Shown: positions 52,641-61,469, counted from the first letter of the stretch. The stretch: 64,000 nucleotides of DNA from an uncultured Alphaproteobacteria bacterium (GCA_910577095.1 CAJTLY010000006.1:51898-115897); one strand, 5' to 3'. The notes: generated by a model from the sequence alone, not told the origin. A program made the numbers and translations.

Positions 52641-53421
52641 AGCGGCGGTATAGCAAATAAAAACCGAACAACAACAACGGCAGCGAAAGAAGCTGTCCCA
52701 TGGTTGCAAAACCAAAATAAAATCCTAACTGCGCATCCGGCTGGCGGAAGTTTTCCAGCGTAATCCTGAAACAGGCATACAGAATGACAAACAACGCCGA
52801 GACGGTTCCTTTCCGCATACGGATAATCGGAACCAGACGCCACAGCAAATTGAGAACAATCAGCATCAGCAGGCCTTCGCAAAACGCTTCGTATAATTGC
52901 GAAGGATGCCGCGGCAGATAACCGCCGCTCGGAAAACGCACCGCCCACGGAACGTCGCTTACCCGCCCCCACAGCTCGTCATTGACAAAGTTGGCCAGCC
53001 GTCCGAGAAAAATGCCGATCGGCGCATACAGGGCCGCCAAATCCGTCAACTGCCAAAAGTCAAGCCGATGTTTGCGGGCCGCATACCACAAACCGGCCAC
53101 CGCGCCGACAGCACCGCCGTGAAAAGACATGCCGCCCTGCCAGATTTCCAAAATATGCCACGGCTGTTTCCAAAACGTCTCGCCGCCGTAGAACAGGGCA
53201 TACCCGACCCGGCCGCCGATAATAATGCCGAGCGTTACATAAAAAACGACGTCTTCCACCGCAGCCTTATTAAAATTCAGCCGATATTTTCTGACATCGC
53301 GCAGCAACCACAACCAGGCGGCCACAATTCCCGCCAGATAAGCCATTGAATACCATCGCACCGGCAAGCCGCCGATGCTGAACATGATCGGGGAAATGTG
53401 AGGAAATTCCAATCCTGTCAT
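52624..53421 (-). CDS. lgt: prolipoprotein diacylglyceryl transferase
   Basis: Transfers diacylglycerol from phosphatidylglycerol to the lipobox Cys of prelipoproteins in the inner membrane. 265 residues with seven helices. 'VRWYSMAYLAGIVAAWLW' near the start, 'GGRVGYALFYGG' and the signature 'GRLANFVNDELWGRVSDVPWAV...RHPSQLYEAFCEG' with the essential His-Pro-Ser-Gln-Leu-Tyr stretch are present. A GTG at 53430 is an alternative start. It serves the lipoproteins of this window (12.8 kb, RND adaptor). Confidence 0.93.
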   Translation of the reverse strand: MTGLEFPHISPIMFSIGGLPVRWYSMAYLAGIVAAWLWLLRDVRKYRLNFNKAAVEDVVFYVTLGIIIGGRVGYALFYGGETFWKQPWHILEIWQGGMSFHGGAVGAVAGLWYAARKHRLDFWQLTDLAALYAPIGIFLGRLANFVNDELWGRVSDVPWAVRFPSGGYLPRHPSQLYEAFCEGLLMLIVLNLLWRLVPIIRMRKGTVSALFVILYACFRITLENFRQPDAQLGFYFGFATMGQLLSLPLLLFGFYLLYRRFRPEK

Positions 53422-53777
53422 AAAATACACCTGTTCCTTGTTAATCTGTTGCCGCTTTCCGAGCGCTTTTGATTGCCGCCGCAGTTCTGCCGGTTTTGTT
53501 TTTCGGCCCCCGCAGCTTCAAAAACGCCGCCATCATCCGGACGACTTGGTAAAGAGTATATTAATTTTATTCAATATATCCACACCTAAAAAAAACTTTT
53601 TATCTGCCAAAAACATAATCGTATGTTTTTCAACGATATTTTTATCTTCAAAAAGTGAAATAAATAAATGAGGTGGAAAACTTTTTTACATCGATTGTCT
53701 TTTGCGACTCGATAATGTTAATTATTACAAATGAGCGAAATCGGAAAATTTCGCATTTTGTAGTGGAGTAAACGACA
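53422..53777. other. 356-base intergenic region
   Basis: Region between lgt and the divergent YbjN gene. The first half is GC-rich without an ORF I trust; the second is AT-rich. Just before the YbjN start, GCGAAAT-CGGAA-AATTTCGC (53739-53758) forms a hairpin in the presumed leader. The SD is GTGGAG. No RNA gene recognised. Confidence 0.5.
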
Positions 53778-54278
53778 ATGAATCCGGCTGAATACAAACG
53801 GACGACCAGCAACCCGATCGACATGGTGGAGCATATCCTACATCGTGAATCATACGAGCTGGAACGACGCAGCCCCAACGAAGTGGTGGTCGAAATTCAG
53901 GGGCGCTGGAACGAAATGCTGCTGTTTTTTTCCTGGGAAGAGTCAATGCATTGTCTTCATCTTTCGTGCCTGATCAATATCGAAGACCAGCAAAAAGATC
54001 ATAACAAGATTTTCGAATTGCTGGCATTGATCAACGACGATCTCTGGGTCGGCCATTTTTCTTACTGGACCGAACAGAAAATGCCGGTGTTCCGCTATGC
54101 CCTTTTTTACAATCCCGACAACAATGATTTTTCGGCCCAAATTTCCAACATTATCAATATTGCGGTAAAGGAATGCGAGCGGATGTACCCGGTATTCAAC
54201 GTCGTTATGACTAAGGGAATGGATCCCAAACAAGCTCTCTTTCCGATGCTTTTGACCACCGCCGGTCAGGCAGAATAA
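53778..54278 (+). CDS. YbjN-domain protein
   Basis: 166 residues of the YbjN family, named after the E. coli protein tied to stress and motility control. Recognisable parts are 'NPIDMVEHILHRESYELERRSPNEVVVEIQGRWNEMLLFFSW', 'LHLSCLINIEDQQKDHNKIFELLALINDDLWVGHFSYW' and 'NIAVKECERMYPVFNVVM'. No membrane segment. The fold resembles type III secretion chaperones; molecular role unknown. Monocistronic with terminator behind it. Confidence 0.8.
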   Translation: MNPAEYKRTTSNPIDMVEHILHRESYELERRSPNEVVVEIQGRWNEMLLFFSWEESMHCLHLSCLINIEDQQKDHNKIFELLALINDDLWVGHFSYWTEQKMPVFRYALFYNPDNNDFSAQISNIINIAVKECERMYPVFNVVMTKGMDPKQALFPMLLTTAGQAE

Positions 54279-54313
54279 ACCGCAGCCGCACGCCGGTCCT
54301 TGTCGGCAAACAT

Positions 54314-54351
54314 AAAAAAAACGATATCCGTCAAGGATATCGTTTTTTTTA
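54314..54351. terminator. bidirectional terminator
   Basis: AAAAAAACGATATCC, GTCAA, GGATATCGTTTTTTT: perfect stem with T-runs on both strands, between convergent genes. Confidence 0.92.
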
Positions 54352-54377
54352 CTTCAAGTGTCACGGCGGGTTTGGTC

Positions 54378-55445
54378 TCAATCCGTTTCGGCATAAACCA
54401 AAATGTCATCGCCTTTCGACGCTTCACCTTGCCAAAGCAGCCATACCGGACGTACGCCGGGAACTTCTTTGACAAACTTTCCGTAAACGTCGTAAAACCT
54501 GAAAACATGGTCCTTTTCAACGACGATTTCGCCGGTGGGCAAATGAGGAACGGACGACGTAACGACCGCATAGGCCATGTCTGCTTTTGCAACCAGCCTT
54601 TTGCCGTTGTTGAACAAAACGTCATAAAACTCCTCTCCTTCATCATCGGAAGCCACCAACAAAAAGTTACCGCAGACCTCGATAAACTTGTCGAGAGAAA
54701 ACAGCTGTCGTCCTTTTCCGTTGATCACCCGACTGTCACCTTCATCAGGGAGCAGAAATCGTCCCGGTTCCAGATACTGGGGGATATAATAACCACAGGG
54801 AGCATCCTTCAGGAACAATTGCTGACAGTCACCGCCGGCAAAATCATAGAACTCCCACTTTTTCCCCTTATCGGAAGCGAAAACATGACGTTTTTTCTGC
54901 AAATCGGCTCCCCAATAATCGCTGTTAGGCTTGCGGAGAATGAAATGACCGTCTTTCCAAAACGACAAAGTGTCCGTCTCGGCGTCAAATACTTCATAAG
55001 CCGCCGGACCGTCCGCCCAACGGATGCACGTATACCGCCTCGGCAGCAGTTCTTCCCCCTGTTTGGTATACAAACCGCAGGAGTCTTCCTGTCCGACCAC
55101 CAGATAAGAACGATCGACAACCAGTTTGGTATCATACCGGCCGTCCGGCGTTCCGAACAGATAGAAGTCACCGTCACCGCCGCATTCTGCCACCCGCAGC
55201 ACTTTACTGTAGGCAGGCGCCAGAAGAACGCCGTTACGGGCATTTTTGATACCGAGCAGCCCTCCTTCGCGAAAGATAACCACTTCGGACCACGGAACGG
55301 TATATTCATCGTTAATCACCAACATCTGTGACGAGGGGCCGGTTTCGGCAGAATTGCCTTCTGCAGAATCAAAACTCCTGTTCACACACACGTACACGAC
55401 GGCGAATACGACAAACGCCGCAATAAAGAATCCAACTTTTCTCAT
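54378..55445 (-). CDS. membrane-anchored WG-repeat-like protein
   Basis: About 355 residues. MRKVGFFIAAFVVFAVVYVC is an N-terminal anchor or signal. The rest is a run of beta-rich repeats, each with aromatic-Asp and Gly-Lys turns ('FYDFAGGDCQQLF', 'VINGKGRQLFSL', 'FYDVLFNNGKRL', 'FYDVYGKFVKEV'), like WG (KWG) repeats that form beta-propellers or solenoids. No catalytic motif. Probably periplasmic. The start at 55445 gives the anchor; a longer frame to 55487 is also open. Family call is tentative. Confidence 0.55.
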   Translation of the reverse strand: MRKVGFFIAAFVVFAVVYVCVNRSFDSAEGNSAETGPSSQMLVINDEYTVPWSEVVIFREGGLLGIKNARNGVLLAPAYSKVLRVAECGGDGDFYLFGTPDGRYDTKLVVDRSYLVVGQEDSCGLYTKQGEELLPRRYTCIRWADGPAAYEVFDAETDTLSFWKDGHFILRKPNSDYWGADLQKKRHVFASDKGKKWEFYDFAGGDCQQLFLKDAPCGYYIPQYLEPGRFLLPDEGDSRVINGKGRQLFSLDKFIEVCGNFLLVASDDEGEEFYDVLFNNGKRLVAKADMAYAVVTSSVPHLPTGEIVVEKDHVFRFYDVYGKFVKEVPGVRPVWLLWQGEASKGDDILVYAETD

Positions 55446-55607
55446 ATTAAATTTTGTTTTTATAGGGTTTGCGGGAAAATCCGGCAAACCGAAATTATTA
55501 AATAATTACCATATCTCTATTTTATGAATTTTATTATTATCACTTTTTTGTCTAAATGTCAACTGAAGACAACTGTTTCTCCGAAGATTAATCGTGAACC
55601 TGCATCA

Positions 55608-55635
55608 AAAAAGCACCGTTTAACGGTGCTTTTCA
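55608..55635 (-). terminator. terminator of the fabF-mltG unit
   Basis: AAAAAGCACCGTT, TAA, CGGTGCTTTT, located downstream of mltG on the minus strand with a T-run. The rest of the 262-base gap before it is AT-rich with no gene. Confidence 0.88.
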
Positions 55636-55707
55636 ATGCGGCAACTTGTTTCCGCACCCAAAAAGCCGGACGTTATTTTGCCTCATCATTTTGAAGTTGA
55701 GTTGAAA

Positions 55708-56679
55708 TTAATCGCGTATTCCGTTCAGTGCTTTTTTATACAAACCGACATTGCGGTTATGCTCGTTAAGACTGCGGGAAAAACGATGGCCGCCCTTTCC
55801 CGAAGCGACAAAATAAAGATAATCGGCATCGCTGGGCTTGACAACCGCCCAAATCGCCTCACGCCCCGGATTACAAATCGGACCCGGCGGCAAACCGTAA
55901 TATTTGTAAGTGTTGTACGGACTGTCAACCGTCAGGTCTTTTTTGTACAAAGGGCGTCCGAGTTCTGTCTTCCCTTCGGTAAGGGCATAAATGACCGTCG
56001 GATCGGTCTGCAGTTTCATCCCGCGCCGCAACCGGTTGACAAAAACGGCGGCAACGTCGGCGCGCTCGCTCGTCAGTCCGGTTTCCTTTTCGACAATCGA
56101 AGCCAAAATCAGCAGCTGATGCCGGTCCTTGATCATTTCGGGGCGAGATTTTTGCGCCCACGCGTCTTCCAAAACCCGTTGCATCGCCGCACGGGCCCGG
56201 CGCACAATGCTGTCCCGGCTGTCTCCGCGTACATAACTGTAGGTCTCGGGCAACAATTCCCCTTCCGCGACTTCAAGCGTAACTTCGCCTTCCAGAGCCG
56301 GTTCGGCCGCAATCAGCCGCAGCATCTGTGCCGCAGTCAGTCCTTCGGGCAGCGTGATCTGCCGGTAATGAACTTCACCCCGGCTGATCACATCCAAAAC
56401 CTCACGCATCGAAATTCCCGGCAGAAAAACATATTCCCCGGCTTTCAGATGCTTGTCGAGCCCGCTCAAACGCGCACTCAGGCGAAACAAAAGCGGGTGT
56501 GAAATCACCCCCGCTTCCGTCAGTTTTTTTGCCACCTGACGGGAACCTGCGCCTTTGTCAATCATAATCATTGTTTCTTCACGGCAGTTGTTCGGCAAAT
56601 TAAACTGATGATAAAAATAAATTGCCATACCCGCCGCAAAAACGATTGCCGCCAACAACAGTCCCTTCAGCCACGCCAT
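55708..56679 (-). CDS. mltG: endolytic murein transglycosylase
   Basis: Cuts nascent glycan strands and so ends peptidoglycan chains. 323 residues: one membrane helix (AWLKGLLLAAIVFAAGMAIYFY), a LysM-like part, then the YceG catalytic domain with 'LLILASIVEKETGLTSERADVAAVFVNRLRRGMKLQTDPTVIYAL' (catalytic Glu in E-K-E-T) and 'SPYNTYKYYGLPPGPICNPGREAI'. Start at 56679, 4 bases after fabF ends; an upstream frame overlapping fabF exists. Next to fabF and acpP, the usual order in many alphaproteobacteria. Confidence 0.93.
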   Translation of the reverse strand: MAWLKGLLLAAIVFAAGMAIYFYHQFNLPNNCREETMIMIDKGAGSRQVAKKLTEAGVISHPLLFRLSARLSGLDKHLKAGEYVFLPGISMREVLDVISRGEVHYRQITLPEGLTAAQMLRLIAAEPALEGEVTLEVAEGELLPETYSYVRGDSRDSIVRRARAAMQRVLEDAWAQKSRPEMIKDRHQLLILASIVEKETGLTSERADVAAVFVNRLRRGMKLQTDPTVIYALTEGKTELGRPLYKKDLTVDSPYNTYKYYGLPPGPICNPGREAIWAVVKPSDADYLYFVASGKGGHRFSRSLNEHNRNVGLYKKALNGIRD

Positions 56680-56683
56680 TTTT

Positions 56684-57955
56684 CTAATCGATTTTCTTAA
56701 ACACGATTGAAGAGTTGGTTCCGCCAAAACCGAAAGAGTTGGACATCGCAGCCTTGATTTCTTTCTTTTTGGCTTTCAGCGGCACCAGATCAAACCCGGC
56801 CACTTCATCCGCCGGATCTTCCAAATTAAGCGTCGGCGGACAGGTTTGCTGTTCCAGCGCCTTGATGGTCAAAACGGCTTCAACAGCACCGGCAGCGCCC
56901 AGCAAATGCCCGATCGCCGACTTGGTGGAAGACATCGAAACCGTCGCCATATGTTCGCCGAACAAACGCTGTACCGCCAAAGCTTCGCCGACGTCGCCGG
57001 CCGGCGTTGAAGTGCCGTGAGCGTTGATATAACCGATGTCCTTCAGTTCCACCCCGTGTTCCGCCGCATGACCGGCCGCCATCTTCATCGCCCGGTAAGC
57101 GCCGTCACCCGAAGGCGCGGTAATATGGTAAGCGTCGCCGCTCATTCCGTAGCCGACCACTTCGGCATAAATTTTGGCGCCGCGGGCTTTGGCATGTTCA
57201 TATTCTTCCAGCACCAGCGCACCGGCACCCTCGCCCATCACGAAACCGCTGCGGCCTTTGTCCCACGGACGCGAAGCTTTTTCCGGACAATCGTTAAAAT
57301 CGGCCGTCACCGCTTTCATCCGCGAAAAACCGGCCAGACCGAGAATATTGACGGCAGATTCGGCACCGCCGGCCAGCATCAGATCGGCATCGCCGCGGGC
57401 AATCATCGCCGCCGCGTCACCGATCGCATGGGTACCGGTCGAACAAGCGGTTACACAGGCATGGTTCGGACCTTTCAGACCGAAACGGATCGACAGGTTG
57501 CCCGAGATCATGTTGATCAGGCAGGAAGGAATGAAGAACGGCGATACCCGGTGAGTACTTTTGTTTTCGCTGATGATGACCGAATTGTCATAAATGGTTT
57601 GCAGACCGCCGATTCCCGAGCCCATCATAATTCCGGCGCGGAACTGTTCTTCTTCGTTTGCCGCTTTCCAGCCGCTGTCTTCCATCGCATCGATTCCGGC
57701 AGCCATACCGAACAAGATGAACTTGTCTACCCGGCGCTGTTCTTTGGGTTCCATCACCGTATCGGGATCAAACTGGTGAGCTTCTTTCCCGACCGGCACT
57801 TTTCCGGCAATTTTTACCGGAACGTCATAAAGTTCCACCTCGTCGTCAATTCTTCTGATTGCCGATTTTCCGGCAATAATATTTTCCCAGTTAAAATCGA
57901 CGCCTCTGCCAAACGGAGAAAGCATCCCCATACCGGTTACCACTACTCTTCTCAT
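56684..57955 (-). CDS. fabF: beta-ketoacyl-ACP synthase II
   Basis: Condenses malonyl-ACP with the growing acyl chain in fatty acid synthesis. 423 residues. 'RRVVVTGMGMLSPFG' opens it; catalytic Cys in 'VTACSTGTHAIGDAA', first His in 'INAHGTSTPAGDVGEALAV', Lys and second His in 'STKSAIGHLLGAAGAVEAV', and 'SNSFGFGGTNSSIVF' at the end. Lies downstream of acpP with a hairpin in between. Confidence 0.95.
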   Translation of the reverse strand: MRRVVVTGMGMLSPFGRGVDFNWENIIAGKSAIRRIDDEVELYDVPVKIAGKVPVGKEAHQFDPDTVMEPKEQRRVDKFILFGMAAGIDAMEDSGWKAANEEEQFRAGIMMGSGIGGLQTIYDNSVIISENKSTHRVSPFFIPSCLINMISGNLSIRFGLKGPNHACVTACSTGTHAIGDAAAMIARGDADLMLAGGAESAVNILGLAGFSRMKAVTADFNDCPEKASRPWDKGRSGFVMGEGAGALVLEEYEHAKARGAKIYAEVVGYGMSGDAYHITAPSGDGAYRAMKMAAGHAAEHGVELKDIGYINAHGTSTPAGDVGEALAVQRLFGEHMATVSMSSTKSAIGHLLGAAGAVEAVLTIKALEQQTCPPTLNLEDPADEVAGFDLVPLKAKKKEIKAAMSNSFGFGGTNSSIVFKKID

Positions 57956-58004
57956 CAGATTTCCTTAATAAATTAACATTTAGTTGTTGAGTATTTTTTA
58001 TATG

Positions 58005-58034
58005 AAAAAACTCGCTTTATGTCAAGCGAGTTTA
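58005..58034 (-). terminator. terminator/attenuator between acpP and fabF
   Basis: On the minus strand AAACTCGCTT, GACATA, AAGCGAGTTT then TTTC: a strong hairpin 22 bases after the acpP stop and about 50 before fabF. It likely ends most acpP transcripts and lets a fraction continue into fabF-mltG. Confidence 0.8.
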
Positions 58035-58055
58035 GTCATCTACAACTTAAAAGAC

Positions 58056-58289
58056 TTAAGCGTTTTTATTCAGATAATCAATAGCATCCTTAACGGTCAG
58101 GATTTTTTCGGCAGCTTCGTCCGGAATTTCACAACCGAATTCTTCTTCGAAAGCCATAACCAGTTCAACCGTATCCAGGCTGTCTGCGCCCAGATCGTCG
58201 ATAAAACTAGCAGTATCAGTTACTTTTGATTCTTCCACGCCAAGATGTTCTGCAACAATCTTCTTAACGCGATTAGCTGTATCAGTCAT
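58056..58289 (-). CDS. acpP: acyl carrier protein
   Basis: 77 residues, very acidic. 'FIDDLGADSLDTVELVMAFEEEFGCEIPDEAAEKI' has the phosphopantetheine Ser in D-S-L. Carries fatty acyl chains between the Fab enzymes. Upstream of fabF, as usual. Confidence 0.97.
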   Translation of the reverse strand: MTDTANRVKKIVAEHLGVEESKVTDTASFIDDLGADSLDTVELVMAFEEEFGCEIPDEAAEKILTVKDAIDYLNKNA

Positions 58290-58561
58290 TTGATAAACCT
58301 CAAAAAATATTAAAACAACAAAGTTATTGGGTACAACATTTTTATCACCCGTGCTGCTTTGTTAGCACAATTTTATATCAATTGACAAGCATTATTTCAC
58401 ATTTTCTTCGCAAAATTATGAGTTTGTGGCTCAAAACACCTGATTTTTATAGGATTGCCGCCCGAATTAAAAGTGCATAAAACCGTTATAACCTTGACAA
58501 CCGCGCTCCGCATATTTAACTATTTATCAGGTAAAAATTTCTGAGAAGGGAAAACACGCCG

Positions 58562-58792
58562 ATGCAAAAACTGTTTTTCACCGTTTTGCTGGTTGTCGCC
58601 GTTCTGGTCACAATCCGCCTCTACCGGCAAAAAGAAGCCGAAACCGCAGCCAAAACCGCTGCGGAAGAAATTTTGTCCGTCAAAGAAGATGTTTCTGCCG
58701 AAACCGCCGACACGGCGGAGCCGTCGGCCGAATTTGAAGAAGAACACCCGGAAATCACTTCCGGCGACGAAGAAACGCTGATCGAAGAATAA
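58562..58792 (+). CDS. small acidic membrane-anchored protein
   Basis: 76 residues, no family recognised. An N-terminal hydrophobic stretch (KLFFTVLLVVAVLVTIRLY) is followed by a highly acidic tail with Glu/Ala runs (TAAEEILSVKEDV, SAEFEEEHPEI). AGAAGGG precedes the ATG. Terminator follows. The single helix then acidic tail suggests a periplasmic-facing or cytoplasmic acidic rod; no more can be said. Confidence 0.6.
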   Translation: MQKLFFTVLLVVAVLVTIRLYRQKEAETAAKTAAEEILSVKEDVSAETADTAEPSAEFEEEHPEITSGDEETLIEE

Positions 58793-58813
58793 GTCGTACC
58801 CCCCGCCGTCCTC

Positions 58814-58840
58814 CTTCCGTTGAAGCACGGAAGATTTTTT
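58814..58840 (+). terminator. intrinsic terminator
   Basis: CTTCCGT, TGAAGC, ACGGAAG then ATTTTTT, 22 bases after the small acidic protein gene. Confidence 0.85.
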
Positions 58841-58922
58841 GCGGCGTCCGCTTGCTTTTGCCGCGACGGCTGCTTACATATTCGTAAAAGTCATACTAAA
58901 CAATAATACTGAGGAGAAAACA

Positions 58923-59870
58923 ATGCTAAAAATAGGAATTATCGGTGCCGGCGGCGTCGGCAGCACCGCAGCGTTTGCGCTGCTGATGCGCGGGGTTGCC
59001 CGCAAAGTGGTTCTGATTGACCAGAACACCAAAAGAGCCGAAGCCGAAGCCGAAGACATCGCGCACGCCACCCCGTTTGCGTATGCCAACAAAATTCAGG
59101 CCGGAACTTACAGCGACCTCGGCAACGCCGACGTTGTCATCATTACCGCCGGCGCCAACCAAAAACCCGGCGAAACCCGCAACGACCTGCTGGCTACCAA
59201 TGTCCGGATTTTCGAAAACATCATCCCGCAGCTGGCCGAACATGCCTCCGACGCCATTATCATCATTGCTTCCAACCCGATGGACGTCATGACTTCGGTC
59301 GCTCTCAAACTGTCGGGCTTTCCCGAAAACCGGATCTTCGGCAGCGGCACCGTGCTCGACACCGCCCGTTTTCGCACCCTGCTCGGCTATCATCTCGGCG
59401 TCTCGCCGAAGTCGCTTCATGCCAACGTGTTGGGCGAACACGGCGACAGCGAAGTTTTGATCTGGTCCAATGCCGTGGCCGGCACGGTTCAGATTGAACA
59501 GCTCTCGCACGAAATCGGCAAACCGTTGACCGAAGAAATCAAAAACGATATTGACGACAACGTCCGCAATGCCGCCTACAAGATCATTGACGGCAAAGGT
59601 TCCACCACCTTCGGCATTGCCGGCGCCCTGTGCCGCATTTGTCAGGCGATTGACAGCAACGAATACGCGGTGTTGAACGTCTCGGCCTTTCATCACGACA
59701 TCGAAGGCATCAACGACATCTGCATGGCAATGCCCTGCGTGGTCGGCCGCCGCGGCATCCATAACAAACTTTATCCAACTTTCAGCGAAGAAGAACACGC
59801 CAAGCTGAAACAAAGCGCCGAAATCATCAAGGGCTTTACCGAAACGGCTTTGAATTATATCAAAAAATAA
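58923..59870 (+). CDS. ldh: L-lactate dehydrogenase
   Basis: Interconverts pyruvate and lactate with NAD(H). 315 residues. Dinucleotide site 'IGIIGAGGVGSTAAFALLMRG', then 'VVIITAGANQKPGETRNDLL' where Gln rather than Arg at the specificity position points to lactate instead of malate, and the catalytic His in 'NVLGEHGDSEVLIWS'. Start at 58923 follows GAGGAGAAAACA; the frame extends upstream to 58839 without family features. Indicates lactate fermentation or use. Confidence 0.88.
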   Translation: MLKIGIIGAGGVGSTAAFALLMRGVARKVVLIDQNTKRAEAEAEDIAHATPFAYANKIQAGTYSDLGNADVVIITAGANQKPGETRNDLLATNVRIFENIIPQLAEHASDAIIIIASNPMDVMTSVALKLSGFPENRIFGSGTVLDTARFRTLLGYHLGVSPKSLHANVLGEHGDSEVLIWSNAVAGTVQIEQLSHEIGKPLTEEIKNDIDDNVRNAAYKIIDGKGSTTFGIAGALCRICQAIDSNEYAVLNVSAFHHDIEGINDICMAMPCVVGRRGIHNKLYPTFSEEEHAKLKQSAEIIKGFTETALNYIKK

Positions 59871-59889
59871 GGCCGACCCGGTGACAGTC

Positions 59890-59917
59890 AAAAAACCCCG
59901 GAAAATCCGGGGTTTTT
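59890..59917 (+). terminator. intrinsic terminator
   Basis: AAAAACCCCGG, AAAAT, CCGGGGTTTTT right after ldh. Confidence 0.92.
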
Positions 59918-59995
59918 AATTGATTGTATTGACGGAGATCAACCGCCCGCCAGTCATCAGCGGCCTTCCTATCTTTTTTCTATACAATAACAGTA

Positions 59996-60202
59996 TCATT
60001 CTTCCGCAATATCGGCAAGGATTTTATAAGCCAGTTTCAGTTGCCGGGGAGAAAGCTTTTTAAGTTTGTGAAGGGCAGCGTAAAAAAGAGGATCTTTACC
60101 TAACAACTCATTCTCGACCAACGCCGATTTCGGATAAGGATAATGTTGGTACAACGCTTGCGGCAAATCAAACTCGGTCGCTGCCGACAAACGGATCATC
60201 AT
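59996..60202 (-). CDS. truncated regulator tail, paralogue of the upstream XRE protein
   Basis: 68 residues without a DNA-binding domain. Its second half 'ELLGKDPLFYAALHKLKKLSPRQLKLAYKILADI' aligns with the C-terminal tail of the upstream XRE protein ('ELLGRSPLFDVTIENLQRLSEDDLRIAHDLILTL'), so it looks like a duplicated regulator that has lost its HTH, or a stand-alone partner domain. Starts 11 bases after the previous stop. Whether it is expressed is unknown. Confidence 0.55.
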   Translation of the reverse strand: MMIRLSAATEFDLPQALYQHYPYPKSALVENELLGKDPLFYAALHKLKKLSPRQLKLAYKILADIAEE

Positions 60203-60213
60203 TGAAGTTGATT

Positions 60214-60582
60214 CTACTTCTTTCTGTTGACAAGTGTTAAGATGAGATCATGCGCGATTCTCAGATCATCTTCACTCAGTCTTTGCAAATTCTCAATCGT
60301 GACGTCAAAAAGCGGCGAACGCCCCAACAGTTCCATCGCCTGAGAATCTTTTCTCTCCGGATAGCTTTGTGCCACGATATCCGGAAAATAACATCCCAGA
60401 TAGTCGGCTATGATAGCTAAAGTCATAAAAGAAGGATTTTGTTTCAAACACTCAATCTTGGAGATGGAGCTTTCACTCATACCGGCACCCTTAGCCAACT
60501 TGTATTGACTAAGATCGCCGCGTGCTTCCCGTAGTTTGAGCACGATTTTATTGGTTATACTTTTTGCCTGCCGTTTATTCAT
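60214..60582 (-). CDS. XRE-family transcriptional regulator
   Basis: 122 residues. Helix-turn-helix 'YKLAKGAGMSESSISKIECLKQNPSFMTLAIIADYLGCYFPDI' is the Cro/C1 type. A C-terminal tail of about 40 residues (ELLGRSPLFDVTIENLQRL...) is shared with the small downstream protein and may be a dimerisation part. One of four regulators in tandem; targets unknown. Confidence 0.8.
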   Translation of the reverse strand: MNKRQAKSITNKIVLKLREARGDLSQYKLAKGAGMSESSISKIECLKQNPSFMTLAIIADYLGCYFPDIVAQSYPERKDSQAMELLGRSPLFDVTIENLQRLSEDDLRIAHDLILTLVNRKK

Positions 60583-60589
60583 ATTTTAA

Positions 60590-60841
60590 TTACAAACCCC
60601 GTCTTCGATCCTCTTCAATTTGCTTGAAGATTTCTGCCAACGAAGCACCGATCGCATCCGCAATCAAAATTAAAGTCATTAATTGCGGGGTTTGCTTAAA
60701 ATCTTTAATATACGACAGCGTACTTTCGCCCAAACCGGTTTTTTTGGCAATTTGATAATTGGTCATGTTGGCAGATTTCTGCTTTTCAATTAAGACAGAA
60801 ATAACTTTGTCACTGATCATTTTGGCATCGCTTTTATTCAT
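60590..60841 (-). CDS. XRE-family transcriptional regulator, small
   Basis: 83 residues: MNKSDAKMISDKVISVL followed by the HTH 'YQIAKKTGLGESTLSYIKDFKQTPQLMTLILIADAIGASLAEIF'. It resembles the next gene (MNKRQAKSITNKIVLKL...) throughout the HTH, so the two are probably tandem duplicates. Start at 60841; the longer frame to 60859 lacks an SD. Confidence 0.75.
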   Translation of the reverse strand: MNKSDAKMISDKVISVLIEKQKSANMTNYQIAKKTGLGESTLSYIKDFKQTPQLMTLILIADAIGASLAEIFKQIEEDRRRGL

Positions 60842-60890
60842 GAATTTACAATAAAACACATTGAGAAATTTATCAACTAATAATAGATTT

Positions 60891-61133
60891 CTATTTATAC
60901 ATTTTCCATAACGCGTTCATAATTTCACCGGGATGTTTGTTCAAGGCCTGCATGATGTCCAGATATTCGGTAATATCAACGCGTCTTTCGCCGCTTTCGT
61001 TTTTATAAACATAGGATTGGGGTTTGTTTAATCTGCGGGCAAGTTCGGTCTGCGTCAAACCGGCGTCTTCGCGCGCCCGGCGCAGCAACTTACGGAAATG
61101 AATGTACTCGGCGGTATAGAGAGACTGGGTCAT
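60891..61133 (-). CDS. XRE-family transcriptional regulator, small
   Basis: 80 residues, HTH 'FRKLLRRAREDAGLTQTELARRLNKPQSYVYKNESGERRVDITEYLDIMQAL', the classic Cro/C1 layout. TAGGAAAA upstream supports the 61133 start. First of the regulator run; divergent from the structured RNA segment, so it may bind the shared promoter region. Confidence 0.8.
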   Translation of the reverse strand: MTQSLYTAEYIHFRKLLRRAREDAGLTQTELARRLNKPQSYVYKNESGERRVDITEYLDIMQALNKHPGEIMNALWKMYK

Positions 61134-61213
61134 AAAATTTTTCCTAAAAAATACACTAGACATTTAATTAAATCTGATTTAGGATTAAACCGAATTGGGT
61201 TAATTGAACAAAT

Positions 61214-61219
61214 TTGACA
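61214..61219 (+). promoter_or_regulatory. possible -35 box of the structured transcript
   Basis: Perfect TTGACA; the matching -10 is weak (CAATAC at 61239-61244, 19 bases away). It is the only promoter-like element ahead of the hairpin series. Confidence 0.35.
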
Positions 61220-61240
61220 TTTTCATATTATTCTGACGCA

Positions 61241-61469
61241 ATACCTGTTGCAGCAGGTATCCTAAGGGCTAGAGATAGTCCGGATGAATTCGCGTTCATC
61301 TGAATTTAAACTCGTGCAGCATGTCGATGTAAATGCTGTGACTCGGCTATTGACTCTTTGAACAATAACTGAGATTATATCCCCGGTCTTCGACTATCGG
61401 CCGGGGAGCCCTTCGGGCTTGCCTGAAGGATGCCATTTCACGAGTTATGGTAACGCGAACTCCCCGGCC
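61241..61469 (+). ncRNA. candidate structured RNA or leader with alternative pairing
   Basis: No ORF fits this 391-base gap (61134-61524) and the sequence is dense in stems: ATACCTG/CAGGTAT (61241-61260), CGGATGAA/TTCATCTG (61281-61302), CAGCAT/ATGCTG (61317-61338), CTCGGCTATTG/CAATAACTGAG (61342-61373), CCCCGG/CCGGGG (61381-61406). GGCCGGGGAG (61399-61408) also pairs perfectly with CTCCCCGGCC (61460-61469), which excludes the previous stem. Such exclusive pairing is typical of riboswitch-like leaders; a free-standing ncRNA is equally possible. It matches no RNA class I know. Strand assumed from the downstream gene. Confidence 0.5.

Noticed and set aside
61241..61469. RNase P RNA, tmRNA, 6S RNA or group I intron
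   Set aside because: AGAGATAGTCCGG briefly recalls RNase P and group I intron cores, but the other conserved blocks, the tmRNA acceptor end and a 6S central bubble are absent.
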